Assembly: GCA_029582155.1 (NCBI GenBank)
Contig: CM055899.1
Location: 55,757,853 to 55,821,852 of the forward strand
Direction of reading: 5' to 3'
Length of the DNA: 64,000 bases
From: Panopea generosa
Taxonomy: Eukaryota > Mollusca > Bivalvia > Adapedonta > Hiatellidae
Made by a program: the position numbers and the translations under genes. The notes under the pieces were generated by a model. The model had not been told where the DNA came from and searched no databases. It saw only the letters and a program-made list of their open reading frames with translations. The first letter of the stretch is position 1. Every line of letters starts with the position of its first letter. Below, piece by piece: positions 35,111 through 46,100 of this stretch.

Positions 35111-36920
35111 AGCAGTTTAGGGTCTGTAATGGCATATTCGTCACAAAATTGTAACGTTTGAAGAAAAAACGCGAGAAATGAGCTTTTGAATAATTTACCA
35201 AATTTGTGTCAAGGTTAAAATTTGAATTTAGATACGGTGACACAAAAAAAAAATATTTAGTTTTAAATTAATCCAAAGAAGCTTTCATTTGAAAACAATG
35301 TCGAAACTAGTTTTATTGATTATTTGTAGCAGATTGATAAAACAAGTCAGAAGACTCGAAACATATTCAAAATAAACTAACAACAACTGTTATATATTAA
35401 AAATGTCCAATCTTGCGTTAATTCTATTAAACATTAACTATGTACTTTTTACGTGAGACAAAACTCTGTACAAGTCAATCAAGAGGGATTGTTGAATTTG
35501 TTCAAAAATTGTGACATAGAAAGTGTGTTATCTTGAAAATAACGTTAGCGTCTTTTTAATAACAATTCACCGTGCGCGTGAGCGACACTCGATACGCGCA
35601 CTTGCAATGTTGTGTTTACGGTTCACTTGTTGAAATGGCAGTGTAGTAACCCATATCCATCGCTGATTGTCATTATAGTATCTTCAATAACATTATTAAG
35701 AAATTCTGAAATATATTCCTTACTTAGAACAACTATTCTAAATGCTTACATGTAATAATCTTTAAATTGGAAAGAATGCAATGATTAAAGGAACTTAATT
35801 TAATGACACACAAAATACATGGTGCGTACTCAGCGTGGTACAGTTAATTATCAATCAATAACTCATATATATCAATAAATGCGCAAACATACATAATTGT
35901 ATATATTGGTTTTGCTGCTGCATTGAGATGTGATTATAAAATTTGCCTATCAATGACAGTAGTTAACAGTATACATTTAATATATGAATACATATAATGG
36001 AATAATACAGGTTCTGTATCATGACATTCGTATATACATACATTAGATGAATATTGAATGCTATTCTCTATTTTGAATACTTCGATACAATTCAAATGCA
36101 AGTGTTCCGCTGTTATACGCAATACTTACATGTTTAGATATAAAACACAATGCGATAATCTGGTTTTATGTATTATGTTCCTCTAAAAGTGTAAAATTGT
36201 TCTCGTCCATATTTATTTATATATTATACAGACGACGTTAATGATAGCAATATTAATGCATATTTCCGCAACTTCAGTAAACCATATCGTAGTGATATTT
36301 AATTGATTTCATTCTAACACATTATCCTTAACACAATTTTGTCTGGTATTTTACTGAAATGTTAATAGATTGTAACGAATAAATATAATACAGAACATCT
36401 GCATCATGTTTACAACGGCGATTTAAATATAAAGTGCCATTGCGAATTCATTTAATTCACGTATGCATTTATCCTTCAATTATTCAAATTTGATTTAGCA
36501 GAGATAAGTTTAAACTGCACAATACAATGGTAAAGATAAAACTAATAATTAAATGTAACCAATTATGTATAATTCTTCAGAAGTAACTATGACCCTTGCG
36601 ATTAATTATATTACACCGAATTGTAAAACACATGTTCGAACATTAATCTTTGTTTTAAAAGTATAATATATCATCTACATGTATAATTTTATTTCGCTTT
36701 AAACAGTGAACTCTATCAATATTAATATTTAATTAGTAAAAACAGCACTAATTCTCGTTTGTTTACTAAGGTACAAACAGAACAATACTCCCTGTTGATA
36801 TCCTTGTAACATATACAATAGTATAAAGAAAGTAAATCAATGATAGGCTTACACAAGTACAGTTATACTCGAGCACTTGAACATCCTGTTAAGTAAGATA
36901 TAAAATGATTATCTTTCAAA
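35111..36920. other. Intergenic, nothing recognised
   Basis: AT-rich DNA downstream of the methyltransferase gene. Open stretches are short and featureless. Confidence 0.45.
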
Positions 36921-36925
36921 TTTGT

Positions 36926-36931
36926 TTTATT
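36926..36931 (-). promoter_or_regulatory. Candidate polyadenylation signal of the methyltransferase gene
   Basis: AATAAA on the - strand about 50 bases after the stop codon. Position fits a short 3' UTR; such hexamers are common in AT-rich DNA, so support is limited. Confidence 0.35.
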
Positions 36932-36978
36932 TATAACAACTATATTTCTCTAAAGAATTATATACAAAGAAAGTTTGT

Positions 36979-37163
36979 TTATTTAGTTAAACAACAAAAG
37001 TAAGCATGATTGTCTTTAGATATCCATATATTCGGTTGTTTAAGACCTGCCTGGTTCACTAGTGTTTGTATCTGTTTCTCCGTGTGTTTGCCGCTTGAAC
37101 CTTCACCTTCATATAAATTGATATATTCTCCTTTCTTCAACGTTATAGTTATACCTAAAATAG
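36979..37163 (-). CDS. EgtD-like gene last exon
   Basis: Two acceptors are possible (TTTTCAG before 37163 or TTTTAG before 37154), both phase-compatible. It reads GITITLKKGEYINLYEGEGS, SGKHTEKQIQTLVNQAGLKQ, then PNIWISKDNHAYFCCLTK and stop. The FxxGExI, K(Y/F)T and AGL/F...W positions are the C-terminal signature of the family. Confidence 0.9.
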
Positions 37164-40100
37164 CTGAAAAGATATCATAACCATAAGTTACAATCATTGT
37201 TTCTACAATAGTATCTATTTACTATGGAACTAGGACACCGATGGGCAATTGGTGCTTTGTCTTAAAATAGTATACCTCCCTATCAATGCAGGTAGGGTAA
37301 TAAACTATATCTATGCTAATTGCTATTCATATTTAGATGAAAGTGACTATAATTTCGAATTGTCTACCTCTTGACCTTTATTAGCTATACAATCATCGCA
37401 ATATGTTCATGCATGTTGGTTAATTTTAAATGTAATCAAAAGTTTAATAAAGGTTTCAAAATAGTTTGATAAAGACTTTACCTTAATATGTATATAAGTA
37501 ATTGTTTTGAAAATTGCTGATCGTCTTTGACATCATATGCATTTCAAGGATTGTTCCGTTAATAATGCGATAGGTGTTGTTACTAGAAAACTTAAATTAA
37601 TTTTGATCACTTACGTTTGCGATTGCCTTGATAATCCTTTTAAAATGGCTAAAACACGTTTTTAACCACGCAATACAATTTAAAACAAACAGTTTTCGTG
37701 ATCTTGAACAGGTATACCATTTTGCCACTGGTAAACCATACATCCCATGGTATTTCCTGAGTTATATCTCTTTCCAAACAAGTGTTTTTTCAGTCTTGGT
37801 AAGAGAAAATTTCAGTCGCAATACGGGCTTTGTTATACAAAAGAAAAAACATACGTCAGACCTCTTACAGGGCGACGCTGTTTATAGTTCTTCTGAAATT
37901 GTTTCATAAAACCGTCATGTGACAGTTCTTTGGCACCGCTTTATGTAAGGCAATATCGTTGCTATGGAAACATATTGCATACAGAACCTTCTTAGCATAT
38001 CGCAATCGTATGGCACCATATGGCTGTCTCGCATTTCCGGTGTTCCAGATTCTGTTAGATGCTTTTCTTTTTGACTCATTATACAAGACCCACGTTTCGT
38101 CACCCATGACTATATTCTCAAAATCGGATTTGCTGTATTTCGCATGCATTTTCATTTTATTCACCATATCAACCCGTCATTTTTTTTCCCTTTGTCAACA
38201 CATGCGGCAGCCAGCGTGCATTTATTTATTTAACATTTTAATGTGTTTTTTTTTCAAAATTAGATGAGTTCGTCCCAACGACAAGTTTGTCATCAGAGCT
38301 AAATCCCTCACTGTGTATCAAGCATAATTTTCGCGGATGTATTCGATGTTTACAGGACGACCAACATCTTTCAACTGATGTTAACCATATTGAAATTTTG
38401 CCACACACCTACAAATAGTATCGTACGACATCTGAACCCCGCCCCCCCCCCCCCACCCTCAACTCGTAAATGTCACACACTTCTCGTTAAAAGCCTCTGA
38501 CTTTAACCCAAGAAATTCCCTACCACGAAAATAGACCCTAACAAGCTCGTTTACTAGTCAGTTTGCATGCAGTGTAATGAATACGCTACCAAACACAAGC
38601 ATCAAGGTTCAGTAAAAGTTAGAGACAGACGTTTACCTGGGACACGAATCAGTGATCATTCTAGCGATACCAAGTTGTTTCATTTATATATTGCATGACT
38701 TCCGTGAAATAGTGCAGCAGTCGCATTATCTACGGAACACACCATGTATGTGTTGATAATGACTTAAACACAATGATAAAATGTCGAACTACAAGACGTG
38801 CTATGCATATTGGTAGCCAATGCACAGCGTGATGCGTGTAGCAGTTACATGGTTTGTACTTAACTAAAAAGCACCACTTTCTTTGGTAAAATAAAGTAGG
38901 ATTACAATACATAATATTCGGCGTACGTATTGGGTAAGAAAGATCACATTTTGCCTTTGCTCTGTGTAGAACATTGCTTGATATGTCATCGGCTGTACTC
39001 ATCACCACCTTAGTCTCCAGTTCAAATTGATCCAAATTTATGTTGCTACCAAAGTCCCTGTTTAGACGGCACAGTGCGTTAATATATAGATGATAATGTA
39101 AGTCTGAAATAAATATATTTAATTTATCCAATGTCTGCAATTGATAACATTAACTTATTAGATATATACATCGAAAGATATGCTGATTACATCAATTAAT
39201 AGTGTAATTGTAAGTAATATTTAACAAAATTAGTAAAAAAAAACACACATATTAACACAGAACACAAACAACTCCCATAGAAAAAACACACAAACAACCC
39301 CCAATCATAATAAAAAAAACACTTTGAATTTCATTTTTATTTTTATTTTTTTAGATATATTGTCATATTAAAACCGTGTTTCACTGAGGCTTTAAAATAA
39401 CAATTCAATTCCAAACTATGCCTATTTTGGCTATATTTAGCTCTAACATTTAAAGTTTATTAAACTACAATATCGTGGTTTAAATCTGCTTTGACAATTA
39501 AAAATATAAAGTTATTTAGCTGTATACAATACGGGCCCGGTAAGCTGAATCGGTAGCAGGTTTGACTATAAACCAAGACGTCGTGAGTTCAATTCCCCCG
39601 ACTCAACTAAAGTCTCTATGATGACTGATGTACAACATTGCGCCTCATTATCATTCGTCTCTCACATACCACTGATTATCACTTACTTGTGGAGATGGGT
39701 GTGCTAGAGTACTGGTTTACCTGCTAGTATCTCATTACAGAGTGGTTATGTTAACCGATCGTCTGTTTGTCCGTCGATGGCATAAATATTACACTTAACA
39801 AATAAACAAAAAAAAAACTGTACATATCTTAATTTGCATCAGCTTAAACGAAAACTGATTAAAGTAAATATTATAAAACAATGTCATATTTGCATTATTA
39901 TTGAAATAAGTTAATATAGCTATTAACGATTTTTTTAAACAAAAATAGTTTTAATCATCAAACAAAACCATTCGTAACATGTTTATATGAACGTATGATA
40001 TAAGGGAAAACATAAACAATTAAATTATTAAAGTATAAAATAAAGCGACATCACGAAAATTTAAAGTGGCATAACCATTATTTATGTCCTTTCAAATTAA

Positions 40101-43100
40101 TAAAAACTGTAAATGTAATATTTAGTATATATTGGACCATGTCTGGTGTAAAATAACGTTGATTATCATAAACAATTCGCTATAATGGCCAATATTTGAA
40201 TTAAGCATGACCGGTGAAATAACGTAAATGATTAAGTAGTTACATGTTTATACATTTTCCGTATATCGTCTATCTAATTGGAATAAGCGGTTTAATTTCA
40301 ACTTCGATGTTGTTGTATATAAGCTTATTTCACATCGCCACCCGTGACCCATATGGACGATGTTCCCAGAAAAGTGTAATAATGTTAATGTACGTGGGTG
40401 GAGGGGAAGTGCAGGATACAGATAAAAACCCATCGTAAGTTTCTTTTGGTTCTTTAGCAGTGTGCTCTGTGTATAGCACCCAACCCCCACGTCACACAGG
40501 CCCACAGTTTAAAGTCCTATCTGAACGACTGTTAAACGGTAAGACCATGGAATTGAACCCGCAGTCTCAAAACTAGAAGTCTCGTGCTCTACCGACTGAA
40601 CTAATGGGGCTTGCTAATTCAATTTGAATTGATACGCCAATCTTATTATACTCCCTTGGTTACATATTTTGTTTATTTCCCTGGCAACACTATTATGTCT
40701 ACTGTGATCCATAAACGTCTGGTAATACACACAAGAAAGGTTCCAACAAAATAAAAACATAGTATGTGTCTATATATATCTATGCCTTTGGACATATATC
40801 TTGCGACCGTTCTAATCCTGAACGATGACAGATTTGGTCAGGTATATACAATTTAAAAGAAAAGGATAAATCAGCAAAGCAGCTAATTTGAATATTTGAA
40901 TAACTCATTAGTAAATTCACGTTTAAAAGATATACCGGCTTTAAATTTATAAATGTATCGAAGGCCATGAGCATTCACGAAAATGCTTGTCATTCATATA
41001 CAAGTTGCTTTGTATCTTTTTATCTTTAGAAAATAAAAATATTCAGATACTGATTTTACCTCTCATAATTTACTTGTATATTCAGTAATCTTAAAGACGA
41101 TTGCTATGGTTTTTTGTCACAGTTTTCCTATGGATAGATTTTGATGAAACCTCCCAGTATTTAAGTTTAATATATGTTCATGCAGATTTTTCGGTATAAC
41201 CTACCTCCTTATCAACAAACTCGTCCTTGAAAGTTGGCAAAATTATGTAGATTTAACAAGCAGTGCGAAAAAATTGTTTACAATTGTTTACATATAGTAT
41301 TTTATTAAAAATATTACATATATTCATGCATATAACATCAATTTTCATGGACATGGTAATTATAAGCTCAAATTTAACTGTTTAGGGTTTTTAAAGACAA
41401 AATCATTTTTTCAGAGTGTCAATTGTTTTTCAATTTTGTAAAACAAATATAGCGTTTTTTTAATAATTTGATAAAAAGTATGGATAAATTTTGCTTAAAA
41501 CCCCACAAACTACTCTTTAATATCTAATATAAAGACAATTTAAAAAAAATACGCTTTACCGCGTAATTTGAGGGGAAAAGTAGTTTTTAAAGTATGCCAA
41601 AGTAAATGAAATGCAGTTGCAAAGTTAACGTTTTTATACTAAATGAGCATATTTCTATAAATATTAAGATTTTATTATATCTCATATTCAGGTGAAATTG
41701 CTATAAACAATTATTTTATACCATTATGCATACAATATATAAAATTAATTTTAGGCGTATCCGTAAATTATTGTGCCATCCAAAATAGGGTATTTTGTAG
41801 TATAGCAGTATATAGTGACTCTTGACGGTCTCGACAAATTTTCCTTGTCAATGTAATAAATGCATTTATTCAATTCAATGCTGCTCGTTTTGTTGTATGT
41901 TTAAAAGGTGTATTACACGTTTAATCTTAACCATGGAAAATGGTAAGTCTCCAGTATGTATGTCTTCCATCTCTATAAAATCAACTTGTTTAACTTAAGG
42001 ATGAAAATGAACATTTTTTTAAGACTTACCCTGTGACCCGTTATATCCAGCCAGACTTTGTTCTTTGTCTTGTGTGACGTCAAATGATATCAAAAGATTG
42101 TCATTGTCTGCGGAAGGAAGATATGAATATATAAACAACGAAAACTAGAATATACTACTACAGGTGTTGATATGATATGAAAATGCAGTATATGTGTATA
42201 ATTTTTGACTGTAAAGAATACTAACTGAAACCGTCCATGAAAAAAAGAAGAAAACAACAGAAGTATCCCTGACACCAATTGTTCTCTAACAAATTATGAC
42301 GCATCCACGTATGTACGGCGTAAACTACATACAGTCAATTCTTTCTGAAACAGCAAGTCTTGGAAAGGTGCAAAAGTATCCTTTTTAAGTTTTTGCTTAA
42401 TACAGGTGAATTTGCTCTTACGTATAGAAATGTGTAATAGCAAATGTGGATGTTTAAGACAATAATCTGCTGAATGGACGTGTCCACTTACAAATGATGT
42501 TAATATTCAAAATGATTTAGCAGTACCTAACATTGTAACAAGGTATTCAGAAAGAGTAATATTCGTTATTTAAAAAAATATTGTCACACAAGATGAAATC
42601 TTTACTACAAAAAAACTTAGCTTGAAAGTGTTTATCTGTTTAAATATGCGTTTATCCTCTTTTCTGCTTTAAATCTATTAAAGTTGATGTTATCACAAAT
42701 ACAAAAAGGCAGATACATTGTATAGTAGCAGGTGCATACCATGCAATGCTTACATGTATGTACAGCAGATCAACGTATACTAACATCAATTAAATTCCCT
42801 CACCTGTCATGGTCTGATGAAGACATTGTAATATGTCTACTGGACCTTTAAACGGCAACACATAGATACCACTCAACCAAATTATAAGTTTTGGACCAGG
42901 AATCTGTCTAATAAAAATACAAAATGTTCTATAAACGCAAGCAAAAATGACACTTACGCTATATGATAAGTTCAATATACATTTTTAGCTCGACTTTTAG
43001 CAGAATAGGTGGTGGGGAGGGGTATTGTACTCGCCCCGGCGCCGATGTTGGTTTTTAAGGTTAAAGTTTTTGTATCAGGTAAGATATCAATATAACCACT

Positions 43101-46100
43101 CTTTGGATGTAAATGGAACTTCACATGTGTGTTAAGCATCATCAATGCAACACAAAGACATAAGAAACATAACTCTGAGCTGCATTTTGGCATAGTTAGG
43201 GCCCTTTTTGGACTTAATTTTTCAGGTTAATTTTTTTTATCAGGTAAGATATCTATGCAACCACTCAATCGATATGAATGGAACTTCACATGTGGGTTCA
43301 GCATCCTCTAGGAAACTCATACAGTTAAAAATCGTAATTCTTGATTGCATTTTGGCAGAATGATTTCCCTTTAAGACTTAGACTTTTTTGGTTTGTAGCA
43401 CGGTTAAGTTTGTAGCACAATGCGTTGAGCTTAGATGTTTGACAAATAGGGTCAGTTTGAAGTCCTCTCTCAAATGTGTTCAACACCATGACCTTGGAGT
43501 TGGCCCGCGTTTAGGGGTTGATATTTTTTTTTTATTAAAGTTTAATATTTTTTGGCCTGACCTAAGGGGGTTAAAAAATCACTTTTCCATTTTCATGAAC
43601 TGGTACCGAGATATTGTCCTCTGATGTGAAGTGCATAGGTCCATATCGTATGTGTATAAAACTGAATTACTTGTAGAAGGGTATCCAGCATTGATAAACT
43701 GTATGTCTTGGTACAAGACTATAGATCAGTTAACAAGAACTCAGTCTGGTATATTACCAAATGATTTGGAGGTAGCGCATACTTGTATTGCATATGTAAA
43801 ACATATATAAAACATTAATAAACTAATCTTGAAACAGAAGATCACTATAGCTTACACTATATTTTAAATTCTTGCTAGAATTATTTCAGGTAATCAGTAT
43901 TTATTGATATGCTTGACCAATTTATATTATTCTAGTCAAACAATTATGTATTATTTGTAAGCAATGGTTAATGAATGCATAAAGCAATTTTAAAGTTCAA
44001 AAGACAAATGTAACAAATGACAAATGCTGAATTAAATAATATAAAGGACAAAACCCATATCTGTTGATAATGAAAATAAACAGTGTTAGTAACTAATTTT
44101 GCTAATTTATTGTTAACAGACAAGCAATAATTATAGCTTAATTTTGCCACCCCTGAGTTTTAATTGTTTCCATTTGTTACTTATTTCCTGAAAAAGTTGT
44201 TGTTTTAGAACAGCATCGAAATAGTCGAGCGAGCTGTCCCACCGACCCTTCTTGTTATTAATTATATGAGACCAATCAATCAATCATCAATTATCAAATC
44301 AATCAATCAATCAATCAGCTAATCAAGCAATCACATAAATAGTCAATCATATACACCTTAGCTTGATTATACCGTTGTAGTAATCGCCAGCTATTGGTTT
44401 CACATCAAGCCTTTCTCCGTACAGTTTTGAAAGGGCGTCACTAGTTTCAGCAAGATAATCTATAAGAGATACAATGTAGCTTAAAAAGAGAAAAAAGAAA
44501 ATACATAGCAAGTATTTATATTATATGTATAAATCATAGATGAATTTATAAAAGTAAAACCCCCGAAAATCGAACTTAGCCTTTTTTGTCATAATGAACA
44601 TTGTATAAGAATTTCAAAATATCTAATTCAGGCATTCTTAAGTTATTGCACGGACACCAAAGTGTGACGGACAGACAGATGGACAGACGGAAGACCCATA
44701 TCAGTGTACCCCGGTTTTCGCAAAGCATAATAATTTCATTATTTTTATGAGCAATTTATCGCTTCTGTGCAATTAATCAGTAGTCATGGGTTCCATTTCA
44801 ATAATACACTATGAGAAGAATGTAAGGGATGTGTTAAATACATATATTATCGCAATTGACTCGATCATTCTCATTCTCCCATGGTGTGTTTCTGAACAGG
44901 AACTACTGCCAAAGTTCATTTCTACGTTGACAAGTTCACCATTGAATGGTATAAGTAAAGCGGATAATTACCGGTACTAATGTAAACAATTAATAATTGT
45001 ACATATACCTGTCTTAACTATATCGAAGTAACAAAGTCGATAATATGTTTACAACGGTTCCCAAATAAACAAAAACGGACCTTTGTTCATTTTTGTTAGT
45101 TTGATGCTCTTGCGAAGGTGTTTATCGGAGAGAGTGTATACACTTTTATAATATGTTATTTCTATATTTCCGTTTGCATACGTTCTCGATGGTTGTCAAA
45201 TAAATAAAACAGTAATGATGACTTATATCATAACCAAAAAAACTGCCCTTTTTGAAGTTTAATGAACCTATGAGTATGGAATATACATTAAGTTTACCTC
45301 AACACTTCATGTACATATTATAACCTATATTCTACGATACAGGTAGCATACGTAGACTGCTACAGAATACTCATATGTAACACCAGTACAAGTATTGAAA
45401 TGTTGACCGTGCAGAGAACTGGTATAAATCATAAACGGCCTCCAGAGTACCTAAATCTGAATCACATAGATGCTTTGGTAATCTGTGTGTGTAGAAGGGA
45501 ATACAAATATCAGTGTAAGTGTTTTCAACGATAGGTTAGAGTAAAGGGGAGATCTGATCAAACTGAAGACCAGATAGGTGTGCCTTTTTACAACTCAGTT
45601 GCCTTTACCTACTACATACGTTCTAGAACGATCGTGTTCTTGAGAAACTAACATAATTATTTGGGAAACATTGTCCAAGTAGAGACCATCCGAGCATTTT
45701 GTTGTTGCATTATAATGTACCGTTATATGTCCGTAATAGTTGAGGTAACATAAAAGTTATGTTAGATGAGGTTGCCTTATAATATAAAATTCACGCTAAC
45801 AATAGAAACTAATGTATGATTTGAGAACTATTACAATATAAAAACATGCCTACAATAGTCACGGAGCAATGGTACCATGAACAGATACACCCGGCCCATT
45901 ATAGATGTGGGTACGGAACAATAAACAAAACTTATGTCCGTAATAGTTTGGGTTGGGATAATAATCTTCGCAGTAACTTAACAGTCTTGTTCCCGCCGAA
46001 ACGTTCATCTCTCGGTGTGAAATTTTCCATCTTATAATGATATACATTTGTCATGCACACGCCACTGTACACTGTACTTGTAATGTATTTCTGACCTGAT

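Noticed and set aside
38730-39008. Continuation of methyltransferase exon 6, or a LINE reverse transcriptase tail (HWLPI-like string)
   Set aside because: Residues do not match the methyltransferase family, and a single short LINE-like string is not enough to call an element.
40531-40606. Functional tRNA-Arg(TCT) gene on -
   Set aside because: The acceptor arm pairs poorly; it reads as a SINE head or pseudo-tRNA.
45846-46047. ORFs on both strands near 45.9 kb
   Set aside because: The - strand frame is the out-of-exon extension of methyltransferase exon 2; the + frame overlaps it without similarity.
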